Shown: positions 47,619 through 59,172 of the stretch, piece after piece
Layout of the letters: each line of letters begins with the position of its first letter
How positions within the stretch are numbered: the first letter of the stretch is position 1
Source: Mactromeris polynyma
Lineage: Eukaryota > Mollusca > Bivalvia > Venerida > Mactridae
Assembly: GCA_032209605.1 (NCBI GenBank)
Contig: JASFXZ010000001.1
Location: 42,226,619-42,290,618 of the forward strand
Length of the DNA stretch: 64,000 bases
Direction of reading: 5' to 3'
Position numbers and translations under genes: made by a program
Notes under the pieces: generated by a model
Told to the model about the DNA's origin: nothing
The model's input: the letters and a program-made list of their open reading frames with translations, nothing else
The model's database searches: none

Positions 47619-49728
47619 GTATGTACTTGTTATCACCTCTAATTGCTTAGTTTTGCCTTTATTTACATGCTATTATTTTTGAAAGACCTTCATGACCTTT
47701 GGCCTGTTGAACTGAATATCTGTGCTTTGTTGTAACTAATAAAATAATGGTGACATTTTATAGGTAATGATAGAAATATTGATAGTGCCTAAATGAAATC
47801 GTGCCTGTAATACCGGGTACTATGTAGCAGGCTACATTCTATTTTTATACTGATAAATGAGTTCATGTATTGTTTATTTATTGTAGTTTATATTTATGTG
47901 ATAATCAGATATTTCAGATAAATAAAAAAATAAAGTACATCATTTTCACCAATCTATATAATTTTTCTAATTTCAGTTTGACAATATTGAGACGGCTATC
48001 GACAATTCACAGAGGCGTCGTTCAACATCAGTTCATAGCGAGTCAGACCCAGAAACAGATGATGACCACCCGGCTGAGGTACCACCCCAACACAACACAC
48101 GTATAACAGCATTAGCGTGGGAGCCCTATGAGATTGAAGATCCCTATGATCCAAGCTGGATTAGTGATAGTAATCAACAGAATCAACCGACTGGTATTTT
48201 AGTTGACACTAGTGAATTTGTTTGTGCCGACTTCTTCCAATTATTCTTCCCAGATGATTTACTTGACATTATAACTACTCAAACAAACATGTATGCTGAC
48301 CATTATCTTAGGTCTCATCCAGATTTGTCACCGCATTCTCGCTTCAGAAAATGGACGCCAACAACACGTGAAGAATTGAAGGCATATACCGCCCTAGAAA
48401 TTGGAATGGGTATAAATCAAAGACCAGTTATAGAAGATTATTGGTCAACATACTGGTTGTATCAGACAAAATTTGCTAATGTAATGCCCAGAAATAGATT
48501 TGAATTGTTATCATCATTCTTACATTTTAATGACAATGAACTGAGAGTGCCGAGGGGTCAAGAGGGATATGATGCTCTGTTCAAAGTACGCCCGTTATTG
48601 GATATTGTGGACGATTTATATAGTTCAGTGTATTACCCAGATAAACAGCTTGCTGTTGATGAATCCATGATCAAATTTAAGGGCAGGATTTTCTTTCGGC
48701 AATATATGCCTGCAAAACCAACCAAGTGGGGACTCAAAACATTTGCACTTTGTGAAAGTAACACAGGTTACGCGCTCCAGCTACTAATATATACAGGAAA
48801 AGGAACCTTCCAGATCAATGAAAACAGCCACCTGTCTATAACAGAACAGGTAGTGATGAAATTGATTAGTCAATACCATAACAAAGGCCATGTAGTGTAT
48901 ATGGACAACTTCTACTCCTCACCCAACCTGTATTTGTCCCTGAGAAATGTCGGTATAGGGGCCTGCGGGACTGTGAAAAACAATAGAAAATTAATGCCGC
49001 GAGAAATTCAACCTAAACAACTTCATCTGAATAAAGGAGACCCACCAGTGTTCATGAAGTCAACTGATGATAACATTGTGACATGTGTGATGATGGATAC
49101 AAAGAGGGTTCAGTTCCTTAGTACGGTCCATACAGATTTAACTATAGACAAACGTATACGTGCAAAAAATGGTGAAGGTGGTCACCGTATTGTTGAAAAG
49201 CCGGTGATGGGGGATGACTACAATCGACACATGAACGGAGTTGATCTCCTGGACCAAAAACTTGGAAGCTACGCATATCCACATAAGTCATCTAAGTGGT
49301 ACATGACAATATTCCATAGGATACGGGAAATAGCTCTTGTGAATGGATATATAATTTATGTGAAAGATTGTTCGGAAAAAGGTGTTCGACCACTCGACCC
49401 ACGGATATTTCGCGAGAAGGTTATTGATGGTCTGCTTCAGGGTTGGGACACATCAAATGTTACTAAAAAGGGGAATTCAAATACCTCAGAGAAACCTGGC
49501 CGGCTAACCGAAAGACATTTTCCAGACCAATTCTTGGACAAAAAACACAGACCGGAATGTATTGTCTGTAGTGATAGGAAAGTTCGGGGTTGGAAACGTG
49601 TACAGACAAGTTTTAAGTGTAAGGATTGCGACCTGCCTATGTGCCCCACAGCCTGCTTCAGAATATACCACACCTGCATTGACTTTAAAACTGCAGCAGC
49701 TAGACAAATTTATAATTTAAACAGCTAA
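47403..49728 (+). CDS. piggyBac transposase (DDE_Tnp_1_7 type)
   Basis: Two exons, 47403-47618 and 47977-49728, encode 655 residues, about the usual size for piggyBac transposases. The intron (47619-47976, 358 bp) has GT-AG ends and phase 0. The N-terminal 130 residues are acidic and Ser-rich. The catalytic core holds the three aspartates in their family settings: D300 in LAVDESMIKFKGR, D382 in VVYMDNFYSS and D495 in HMNGVDLLDQ. SSKWYM with Trp513 follows. The C-terminus (about 600-639) is a Cys-rich zinc-binding domain, ECIVC...CKDC...MCPTAC...HTC. The enzyme excises and inserts DNA at TTAA in the nucleus. No stop or frameshift is seen. The start is the first ATG after the 5' end, 254 bp inside the element. 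Confidence 0.95.
47977..49728 (+). CDS. transposase exon 2 (catalytic and Cys-rich domains)
   Basis: The acceptor TTTTTCTAATTTCAG ends at 47976. The frame is open from TTTGACAAT at 47977 through the internal ATG at 48289 to the TAA at 49726-49728. The first 104 codons are often missed because they precede that ATG; they supply the start of the conserved domain (FFQLFFPDDLLDII). Confidence 0.92.
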   Translation, partial: FDNIETAIDNSQRRRSTSVHSESDPETDDDHPAEVPPQHNTRITALAWEPYEIEDPYDPSWISDSNQQNQPTGILVDTSEFVCADFFQLFFPDDLLDIITTQTNMYADHYLRSHPDLSPHSRFRKWTPTTREELKAYTALEIGMGINQRPVIEDYWSTYWLYQTKFANVMPRNRFELLSSFLHFNDNELRVPRGQEGYDALFKVRPLLDIVDDLYSSVYYPDKQLAVDESMIKFKGRIFFRQYMPAKPTKWGLKTFALCESNTGYALQLLIYTGKGTFQINENSHLSITEQVVMKLISQYHNKGHVVYMDNFYSSPNLYLSLRNVGIGACGTVKNNRKLMPREIQPKQLHLNKGDPPVFMKSTDDNIVTCVMMDTKRVQFLSTVHTDLTIDKRIRAKNGEGGHRIVEKPVMGDDYNRHMNGVDLLDQKLGSYAYPHKSSKWYMTIFHRIREIALVNGYIIYVKDCSEKGVRPLDPRIFREKVIDGLLQGWDTSNVTKKGNSNTSEKPGRLTERHFPDQFLDKKHRPECIVCSDRKVRGWKRVQTSFKCKDCDLPMCPTACFRIYHTCIDFKTAAARQIYNLNS

Positions 49729-49837
49729 AAATGAAAAAGGAAAAACACAGATAATCTGTGAATATAGATTATTTGAGGCATATGTGGATGTGAACTATTT
49801 GCTGTGATTCAGTGTGAAATATGACTAAATGAAACAA

Positions 49838-49843
49838 AATAAA
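49838..49843 (+). terminator. candidate polyadenylation signal of transposase
   Basis: AATAAA lies 110 bp after the transposase stop codon and inside the element, so the transposon could supply its own 3' end. Use is inferred. Confidence 0.5.
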
Positions 49844-50207
49844 TATGTCTGTGCAAGTGATAGTTATAATGTAATATTTGTTAATGTTTCAAATGACATT
49901 TAGGCTGAAATATTCTGAGAATATTTTTATGTATATAAACATTTCTGGAATTTTAAGAGAAAATTTATTTTTCTTATATATAAACTAATCAGTTTCATAT
50001 GGGTACACATGAACATTGATTTTATTTTGTTATAATATTAACATATATTATATTATAAACATACACTGAAAATTTGAAAAAGATTCATTGAAAAATAAAA
50101 AAGTTATGATTGTTTATGCGAGTTATTCATGTTTTTCCAATTTTCTGGAATATCAGTCTGGCGGTGGAAGGAACCGCAGTATATCAGGTTGGCGGTAAAA
50201 GAGTTAA

Positions 50208-51225
50208 AGTTCATAAATACTTGCACCTGAGTAACAAAACAAACGCTAAACATATTACACAAATTTTGATGTTTGTCGGTTCTTACTCTTTGCTTTATAT
50301 ATATCCATAACATTGAACGCTAATCGACCCAAACACAACTTTGAGATATTAATCATATTACTGACTACTACTGCCTAATTTCGGTAAGATTATCGAAAAG
50401 TTAACAAATCCGCCACGTTTTTCGGTTGAAGAGAAGTTGGTTTAGCGGTTAACGTAAGACTTGACTGGTTTACACAACAAGGATATGCATATTAAACCAA
50501 AGCTATGTTAATACGGCCGCGCCAAAAATATATATTAAAGGACTTCTTAAGTAATTCTTTTTTAAAAACTTGTTGATTAATACGATGTGTATACATATAT
50601 CTCGTTTCTTAATTAAAGCGGCATAACTTAATGTTTCTCTTTTTGCAGTTAATGATAGAAAATCTTCTTCTGCCTCAATGCCACTCTGGCAGTTAACCTT
50701 TAACTGAACCCCTAAAATAGTATGTGTCGTTTAATGAACACGTAAATTCGTCCTATAAAGCCTGACAGTCGTTAGACCCAAACTTTCTTCAGATAATAAT
50801 CCAAAACAGTACCAGGAATACTTTACGGAAATCAAGCAATCATCCTATGAAATATGAAATCAGTCTGTAGTTGTTAATTGGAAGCCGTTTTCAGTCCTTA
50901 TGCAACTCTGATATTGACCTATGCCCTACTGAACTCTGAACTAACATGATTCATATGATGACAAAAGCCAGAAGACGTGTGAGGGTTTGAAGCCATTGAT
51001 CAGACTCCTCTTGCAGTCGAAAGTAAACACAAAATAGTTAATATACGGTATACGGATCTTCGGTAATAAAACACTGCGAATTGTCGCTTGTATATGCATG
51101 TATCATTTTTTACTGATCAGACAGACGGTTTATCGATCGATTTAGCAAATCGATATTGTACAAACACTGTTAATATACACATTCTTAATATATACTCCAT
51201 TCCCGTCATAGAAATAACTAGATAT
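50208..51225. other. stretch with nothing recognised
   Basis: No gene is seen. The short motif TTAAAGCGGCATAACTTAA near 50617 matches the 3' end of the RepB pair at 23-24 kb in reverse. Confidence 0.4.
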
Positions 51226-51229
51226 ATCC

Positions 51230-51400
51230 ATCTTTTGACTTCTGTCAATGGTCGGCCAAGCCATTCCCTGCGCCCCTGTTCCCTTGTGTATTTACCCTTG
51301 CACCTCCTCAAATGCCTGATGTTGTATGGACTGTTGTTTTTCGGGAGGTCTGTCGTATGTATGTGGCGTTCCCTGTAGCAAGTTATTCTCTATGTTATCA
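51230..51400 (+). repeat. RepA 3' part, plus orientation
   Basis: TGGTCGGCCAAGCCATTCCC, then TGCGCCCCTGTTCCCTTGTG, TACCCTTGCACCTCCTCAAA, TGCCTGATGTTGTATGGAC, TCGGGAGGTCTGTC and GTGGCGTTCCCTGTAGCAAG follow the 3' half of RepA. The segment between GGTCTGT and ATGTATGTGG is shortened. Confidence 0.9.
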
Positions 51401-53480
51401 CTATATTATTCTGTGCAGCCAGCCATGGTATATACCATTGTGTTTCCAAGAAGAAACATTAGAACGTAATTCATCTGATCATCAGTTGTTAGGGAAGATA
51501 GATGATCGATGTTACTACTTATTTTATCATCAAATTCCCTGTTCCTATTGGTTGTTCCATCACTTATAAAGAAGATTTTGATTGACACTTAATGTAGTTA
51601 GTCATAAGGGCAACTGGCATGTACATTTTACGCATTGGTATTTCCTCATCAAATTAAGTGTCAGATATGGAAATATTGTCAATAAAATGAATCGAAAAAG
51701 TTAATGATCTTCAGGCAATGTATGATTTGAACACCGAGTTCGGCACATTGTTCTAAAGTCAATGCGTATCAACGAAACGAAGGTTTAACGTAGCAACAAT
51801 TTCGATATGGCACGTGCTGTGTCTTTAATGTAGTGTCAATTAGTATATATTACTAAAACAACATTCTACGTAACACAGCCAGTAACACAGATCAAATACA
51901 AGGATCGACTTTTTGTTATCGACAACGTCAAAATATATACCGGTGTACACTCTTATTCCACCTGGTTTGGGGTACAATTAGTGTTTGGGATTCAACAGAT
52001 TTAGATGTTAAATGAATGAGGACAGCACCATTTCAAGCATTTACAATTTTAGTAAAATGCATTAAGAGAATTAAGAGATTTCTGTTTAATTTAATGACTT
52101 GTCAAGACATGACGTATCAACAGTGAGTTCAGATTTGTATCAGCAATGGAATGACAGTAACACAAAATTGAAGTTTATTTCTCAGAGAAAATGCAACGTT
52201 CATCAACGCTTGCATTAAGATGTCAAAGCAAATCTAAACATGAAAGAACTTCAAGCGAATAAAATGCCACATGAGCACCGCTAAAGAAATAATACAAATG
52301 CAGACATGTACATCCGTGGTTTAATACATGTCATAGCCAAAGAAACGTTTTATGGCAAAACAGTACATATTGTGTTTAAATTGTCAAGAATACCTTCATA
52401 CTTGTAACCTCGAGGTTACATTCACGACAAAACACTTTTCAGTCGTTGACAATGCTAGCGCAGGTTTGATATTCAGTATTTGTTTTATAAAAAGCATTTT
52501 TCCAACAACAGGATTTTCGGCACAACTGTATTAAGCTCGATTTTGCTACATTCCAATCCCGCGTTTACAATTTACAGATTTGAACAAATCAGCGTCTCGT
52601 TTACACAGTTCGGCTATCCAAAATTTGCTTTACTTGCATAAATTCGTCTGCTCAAGAAATAAGTAATTGTTTAAATAACTGACGAATTATCGCATTTTAC
52701 TTTATATATCTAAATACTGTCAAATCAATGGTATATTTCGGAAAATGTTAATCAGACAAAGTCAACAGTAGTTAATACGTTTTTATATAATTGTGATAGT
52801 CAAACTGACAAGGTACGGTGACTATAGCATTAACGTTCGAAGAAATCATGTTTGCTTTAAAAATGTATACTTTCTTGACCATATTAAAAGGATTGCGGGA
52901 TTAATATTGTCTAGCTTTGTTACGCCTTCATCTTAACATACATTTTAACCATAATAAGAAATAATTAACGTACAGCGATTTACAGCCATGAAACCGTAAG
53001 TAAAAGTACTGGGGGAGGGGGATAAATCGATTTAACAGCTAGCTAACCTCACACTTAACCGCTATATGGTCATTTATTTCTAACATATACACATGCATTG
53101 ACTAAGTAAGCAGTAACTAATTATTAAAATCGATTAATCAGGAAGTAAGGAAGTAAGCTCATGACTATAATTAAATAAAATGTGTCTTTAATTTTCGTAA
53201 CGGCGTCATTGAATATAGTGCAAGTGATCCAAAACACGACGACCAGAATCTAAGTCTGCATTGGGTAGCGTTATATACAGTTATTAACTAGAAACAGATA
53301 TTTATATTTAAGTACTAACTATATTAGCTTTCGCCCAACAAAACAAAATTAACTGCTAGTTTCTTCGAATGTGGCGTACATGTACAGTTAAACCACTATG
53401 ACCGTACATCGTTCATAAATCGAGTCATTGAACGGAAAAATCTCTTCTACTTTTCGTAACAGTTAAATTGATCCAGCAAT
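51401..53480. other. stretch with nothing recognised
   Basis: AT-rich sequence before the 47-bp array. No supported exon, RNA gene or repeat. Confidence 0.4.
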
Positions 53481-53481
53481 C

Positions 53482-55918
53482 CAGCATATACAGTACCAAG
53501 GTGGTCTCTGTCGTATGTACCAGCAATCCAGCATATACAGTACCAAGGTAGTCTCTCTCGTATGTTCCAGATATCCAGCATATACAGTACCAAGGCAGTC
53601 TCTCTCGTATGTTCGAGCAATCCAGCATATACAGTACCAAGGTAGTCTCTCTCGTATGTTCCAGATATCCACCATATACAGTACCAAGGTAGTCTCTCTC
53701 GTATGTTCCAGATATCCACCATATACAGTACCAAGGTGGGCTCTCTCGTATGTTCCAGATATCCAGCATATACATTACCAAGGTCGTCTCTCTCGTATGT
53801 TCCAGCAATCCAGCATATACAGTACCAAGGTGGTCTCTGTCGTATGTTCCAGCAATCCAGCATATACAGTACCAAGGTAGTCTCTCTCGTATGTTCCAGA
53901 TATCCAGCATATACAGTACCAAGGCAGTCTCTCTCGTATGTTCGAGCAATCCAGCATATACAGTACCAAGGTAGTCTCTCTCGTATGTTCCAGACATCCA
54001 CCATATACAGTATCAAGGTAGTCTCTCTCGTATGTTCCAGATATCCACCATATACAGTACCAAGGTGGGCTCTCTCGTATGTTCGAGCAATCCAGCATAT
54101 ACAGTACCAAGGTAGTCTCTCTCGTATGTTCCAGCAATCCAGCATATACAGTACCAAGGTGGTCTCTCTCGTATGTTCCAGATATCCAGCATATACATTA
54201 CCAAGGTAGTCTCTCTCGTATGTTCCAGATATCCACCATATACAGTACCAAGGTGGGCTCTCTCGTATGTTCCAGATATCCACCATATACAGTACCAAGG
54301 TAGCCTCTCTCGTATGTTCCAGCAATCCAGCATATACAGTACCAAGGTGGTCTCTCTCGTATGTTCCAGCAATCCAGCATATACAGTACCAAGGTGGTCT
54401 CTCTCGTATGTTCCAGCAATCCAGCATATACAGTACCAAGGTGGTCTCTCTCGTATGTTCCAGATATCCACCATATACAGTACCAAGGTGGGCTCTCTCG
54501 TATGTTCCAGCAATCCAGCATATACAGTACCAAGGTAGTCTCTCTCGTATGTTCCAGATATCCACCATATACAGTACCAAGGTGGTCTCTCTCGTATGTT
54601 CCAGCAATCCAGCATATACAGTACCAAGGTAGCCTCTGTCGTATGTTCCAGCAATCCAGCATATACAGTACCAAGGTAGTCTCTCTCGTATGTTCCAGCA
54701 ATCCAGCATATACAGTACCAAGGTGGGCTCTCTCGTATGTTCCAGATATCCAGCATATACATTACCAAGGTAGTCTCTCTCGTATGTTCCAGCAATCCAG
54801 CATATACAGTACCAAGGTAGTCTCTCTCGTATGTTCCAGCAATCTAGCATGTACATTACCAAGGTAGTCTCTCTCGTATGTTCCAGCAATCCAGCATATA
54901 CAGTACCAAGGTAGCCTCTCTCGTATGTTCCAGCAATCCAGCATATACAGTACCAAGGTAGCCTCTCTCGTATGTTCCAGCAATCCAGCATATACAGTAC
55001 CAAGGTAGTCTCTCTCGTATGTTCCAGCAATCCAGCATATACAGTACCAAGGTGGTCTCTCTCGTATGTTCCAGATATCCAGCATATACAGTACCAAGGT
55101 GGTCTCTCTCGTATGTTCCAGCAATCCAGCATATACAGAACCAAGGTAGTCTCTCTCGTATGTTCCAGATATTCAGCATGTACATCACCAAGGTAGTCTC
55201 TCTCGTATGTTCCAGCAATCCAGCATATACAGTACCAAGGTGGTCTCTCTCGTATGTTCCAGCAATCCAGCATATACATTACCAAGGTAGTCTCTCTCGT
55301 ATGTTCCAGCAATCCAGCATATACAGTACCAAGGTAGTCTATCTCGTATGTTCCAGCAATCCAGCATATACAGTACCAAGGTCGTCTCTCTCGTATGTTC
55401 CAGCAATCCAGCATATACAGTACCAAGGTAGTCTCTCTCGTATGTTCCAGCAATCCAGCATATACAGTACCAAGGTGGTCTCTCTCGTATGTTCCAGATA
55501 TCCAGCATATACATTACCAAGGTAGTCTCTCTCGTATGTTCCAGCAATCCAGCATATACAGTACCAAGGTGGTCTCTCTCGTATGTTCCAGCAATCCAGC
55601 ATATACAGTACCAATGTAGTCTCTGTCGTATGTTCCAGCAATCCAGCATAAACAGTACCAAGGTAGTCTCTCTCGTATGTTCCAGCAATCCAGCATATAC
55701 AGTACCAAGGTGGTCTCTCTCGTATGTTCCAGCAATCCAGCATATACAGTACCAAGGTAGCCTCTCTCGTATGTTCCAGCTATCCAGCATATACAGTACC
55801 AAGGTGGTCTCTCTCGTATGTTCCAGATATCCAGCATATACATTACCAAGGTAGTCTCTCTCGTATGTTCCAGCAATCCAGCATATACAGTACCAAGGTA
55901 GTCTCTCTCGTATGTTTC
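53482..55918. repeat. 47-bp minisatellite, ~52 copies
   Basis: Units read CCAGCAATCCAGCATATACA, then GTACCAAGGTAGTCTCTCTC, then GTATGTT. Variable positions are AGCAATCCAGC/AGATATCCAGC/AGATATCCACC, GGTAGTC/GGTGGTC/GGTGGGC/GGTAGCC/GGCAGTC and CAGTACC/CATTACC. The rare variant AAGGCAGTC, with the following GTTCGAGCAA, occurs at 53592 and 53921, exactly 329 bp (7 units) apart inside matching blocks, so multi-unit blocks were duplicated. The unit is stop-free in several frames on both strands, giving false proteins of up to 668 residues. Ends are sharp (near 53482 and 55918). Confidence 0.97.
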
Positions 55919-56790
55919 ATATCAGATTTCATAACAATTCTCAGGATTATTTTCTGTTTTAGTAACAGCGACACTCACCTTGACCCCAGTGTGGCTCCAG
56001 CTAGAAACAATCCTGTCCATATTTAAGTTTGTTGTACACAAAGCTAAATGAAAACATGGCAATTGGACAAAAGGTATTAACCGGACACCCATTGTTTTAC
56101 GCCCGCCGCTCAACCATGTACTATCCGACCACCAGTTAAAATAAAGCAAAGAAAGGATAATCTAAGCAGCTTCAGGTTAACAATTACAATGTATTCACTT
56201 AATCGCTCAGTTATCAATTGGTTTAAACCGGGAAATGGTGTATTCAAACTATGAGTTCATATAAAGTTTGTGCTTTACATGTAATTTTGAAATAGAGAGG
56301 ACTATATTATAGTTGAAGACATTCGCTAAATTCGATGCTATACTGCTGCAACTTTGAATGAACTATTATTATGCATTGTATCTTTCTTGGTCACAAAATG
56401 AATATTATTTTGCACAGTATTTGTTGCCTTTAAATTATTTCATTCTAGCAACTTTCATGTGTTCTTGTTCATTTGTTCTAAGCGAAACCTTTATCATTCA
56501 TGTGCATAACATATAAGCAATTATTGAGAACCTTTCTATATTCGGACGATATGAACAATTATTATGCATGATCATTAGCCGAGTATCTCTTTCTTATATT
56601 GTCTGGAATTCAAGTCCTGCAATTATTATCTGTATTAATGCGTGGTGGTGCACTGTTATCTACTGCATCGGCTGGAAATAATGAAAGTCTGATTTATCAT
56701 ATAGACTCATAATAAGTTAACCCTCGGTGAGCTCGGCATTTTCAAACACGCAAGGAAATTATCCCGCTTAGAAACTCGATCGTTCAATGT
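55919..56790. other. spacer between arrays, nothing recognised
   Basis: No supported gene. A 75-codon minus frame at 55922-56149 has no identifiable domain. Confidence 0.4.
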
Positions 56791-56795
56791 TCCCT

Positions 56796-57027
56796 GGTCC
56801 CAATCTCCCGAAACATTTCAATTTTAATAAAATCCCAGCTCAAATATTGTCTCAAATCAGTGAGATTTTTTTCGTCTGAGACCGGACTCAAAATCGGTGT
56901 CACAAAACGAAAAAAAGTTCATGAGATGCAAATTGAGATACGTCTCAAAATATTCTGACTCATAGTTGAGCTAAATCTCAATGTTGAGCTGAGATTTTGA
57001 TTTGAGATTCTTCGGGAGATCGGGGCC
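56796..57027. mobile_element. MITE with CTCCCGAA ends
   Basis: The left end GGTCCCAATCTCCCGAAACA, then TTTCAA pairs with the right end, whose reverse complement is GGCCCCGATCTCCCGAAGAA, then TCTCAA. The element is 232 bp and dense in CTCAAA/TGAGA motifs (GAGATTT, CTCAAAT, TTGAGCT), forming further internal inverted repeats. It has no coding capacity. The GGNCCC tips recall the MITE at 39.4 kb, but the interiors differ. Confidence 0.78.
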
Positions 57028-57366
57028 TGATATGGTACCAGGTTTCTCCGTCATCATGGCCCCTTTATGGTGTCTGTGTGATTATATATTTGGTCATTTT
57101 TCAAACGTATTATTCAAAATGTTTTCGGAAGTAAATATGATTCTGTTTTCTGCAAAAGACCGCTTGCTTGGTGGTTCCCCCTCTATGGTTGACTAACGAG
57201 CTTGCTTTTTTTGCTTGTGTCACAACAATGCTCTTAAATGATAGTGTCTCCAAATCCGGAAACGGAGGGAAGTTGTTTGAATCTTGTCGTGTCCTTAAGG
57301 ACGTCCCATCCGTTATACTGGCTTCAGGCAAGTCATTAAGAACATTAAACGGGATACAAGAGTATA

Positions 57367-58563
57367 ATGTTTGCTGTATCCATGTTCTACAAGCTTTGTC
57401 AAATGTTTGCTGTATCCATGTTCTACAAGCTTTGTCCAGTGTTTGATATATCCATGTTCTACAAGCTTTGTCCAGTGTTTGCTGTATCCATGTTCTACAA
57501 GCTTTGTCCAGTGTTTGATGTATCCATGTTATACAAGCTTTGTCCAGTGTTTGATATATCCATGTTCTACAAGCTTTGTCCAGTGTTTGCTGTATCCATG
57601 TTCTACAAGCTTTGTCCAGTGTTTGCTGTTTCCATGTTCTACAAGCTTTGTCCAGTGTTTGCTGTATCCATGTTTTACAAGCTTTGTCCAGTGTTTGGTA
57701 TATCCATTTTCTACAAGCTTTGTCCAGTGTTTGATATATCCATGTTCTACAAGCTTTGTCCAATGTTTGCTGTATCCATGTTCTACAAGCTTTGTCCAGT
57801 GTTTGCTGTATCCATTTTCTACAAGCTTTGTCCAGTGTTTGCTATATCCATTTTCTATCAGCTGTGTCCAGTGTTTGCTGTATCCATGTTCTACAAGCTT
57901 TGTCCAGTGTTTGCTGTATCCATGTTCTACAAGCTTTGTCCAGTGTTTGCTGTATCCGTGTTCTACAAGCTTTGTCCAGTGTTTGATATATCCATGTTCT
58001 ACAAGCTTTGTCCAGTGTTTGCTGTATCCATGTTCTACAAGCTTTGTCCAGTGTTTGATATATCCATGTTCTACAAGCTTTGTCCAGTGTTTGATATATC
58101 GATGTTCTACAAGCTTTGTCCAGTGTTTGATATATCCATGTTCTACCAGCTTTGTCCAGTGTTTGCTGTATCCATGTTCTACAAGCTTTGTCCAGTGTTT
58201 GCTGTATCCATGTTCTACAAGCTTTGTCCAGTGTTTGATATATCCATGTTCTACAAGCTTTGTCCAGTGTTTGCTGTATCCATGTTCTACAAGCTTTGTC
58301 CAGTGTTTGGTATATCCATGTTCTATCAGCTTTGTCCAGTGTTTGCTGTATCCATGTTCTACAAGCTTTGTCCAGTGTTTGATATATCCATGTTCTACAA
58401 GCTTTGTTCAGTGTTTGCTGTATCCATGTTCTACAAGCTTTGTCCAGTGTTTGATATATCCATGTTCTACCAGCTTTGTCCAGTGTTTGCTGTATCCATG
58501 TTCTACCAGCTTTGTCCAGTGTTTGATATATTCATGTTCTACCAGCTTTGTCCAGTGTTTGTC
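57367..58563. repeat. 36-bp minisatellite, ~33 copies
   Basis: Units read TGTTTGCTGTATCCATGTTC, then TACAAGCTTTGTCCAG, with the common alternative TGTTTGATATATCC. Each typical unit carries an AAGCTT site. The period equals 12 codons and the unit is stop-free in several frames. Plus-strand reads give up to 404 codons (a 12-residue repeat such as MFYKLCPVFAVS). A minus read (TWIQQTLDKACR type) runs on into 85 non-repeat codons down to 57110. None is supported as a gene. Confidence 0.96.
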
Positions 58564-59080
58564 CTCTTTTTCATAGGGTAGTTGTCAAGCGGATATTTTC
58601 TTATTAAATTGTTCGTTTTTATCTATTAAGGTATTGAAAGATAAGTGTTTACACCACCGGTGATATGTTTTGCCAAGGATGGTTTTTATGAAGGTGCTGA
58701 AGAAACATGCTAGTCAAACACGGTTGATTCGGTCCGTTTATAGAATTTTGGTCTGACTGCCCAATCCGCATACCTCTGAGCCGTGTATTATTTATAAAAA
58801 AGACACTAGTAGTAGAAGTGATTTGCCGACGATCGGTGACGTCGGGACGAGTATTGCATTCGCAGGTTGATTAATTACTTGAGGCTAAATCGGAAAATAT
58901 AGACTTCGAATTTTATTTTTCTCCATTTACAGAATACTAATCGGATTCATATGTACGATAATGTTGTAAAAAAGCAACAATAACGTAAGGTAATTTGCCT
59001 GCTGAAAGGCACACTTCTTAAAGTTTAAAGGCCGTAACCGATTGTCTGATTAGTCAGTTGGTTTGTCCGATTATGCCGAG
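58564..59080. other. spacer between arrays, nothing recognised
   Basis: No gene or repeat recognised between the 36-bp array and the RepA fragment. Confidence 0.4.
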
Positions 59081-59084
59081 AATT

Positions 59085-59145
59085 TAAGTTCAAACAGGGA
59101 ACGCCACATACATAGGACAATGTATTCCACAAGACCTCAAATAAT
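59085..59145 (-). repeat. RepA 3'-end fragment, minus orientation
   Basis: AAGTTCAAACAGGGAACGCC, then ACATACATAGGACAATG and CACAAGACCTC match the RepA 3' end in reverse. It ends about 30 bp before the 39-bp array. Confidence 0.75.
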
Positions 59146-59172
59146 TCAGAGAACGAATAACCACTCAAACAG

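Larger units (their letters stand above)
47145..50207 (+). mobile_element. intact piggyBac-type DNA transposon
   Basis: A 3,055-bp element (47149-50203) is flanked by TTAA on both sides (47145-47148 and 50204-50207), the target duplication specific to piggyBac transposons. Its ends are 13-bp inverted repeats: CTCTTTCACCGCC at the left and GGCGGTAAAAGAG at the right, with one mismatch. The left subterminal region has two 16-bp dyads, GTCGCAAAAATGCGAC (47165-47180) and GTCGCATTTATGCGAC (47200-47215), inside a repeated CGCCGTAGTCGCA motif. The right subterminal region has repeated TGGCGGT motifs. It carries one intact transposase gene, so it may be autonomous. Confidence 0.93.

Noticed and set aside
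53425..55876. Large apparent proteins of up to 668 residues on the minus strand
   Set aside because: They are products of the 47-bp minisatellite read in stop-free frames; overlapping frames on both strands are equally open.
57367..58581. Apparent ~400-residue proteins with a 12-residue repeat
   Set aside because: They are translation of a 36-bp minisatellite; two plus frames and one minus frame are all open.
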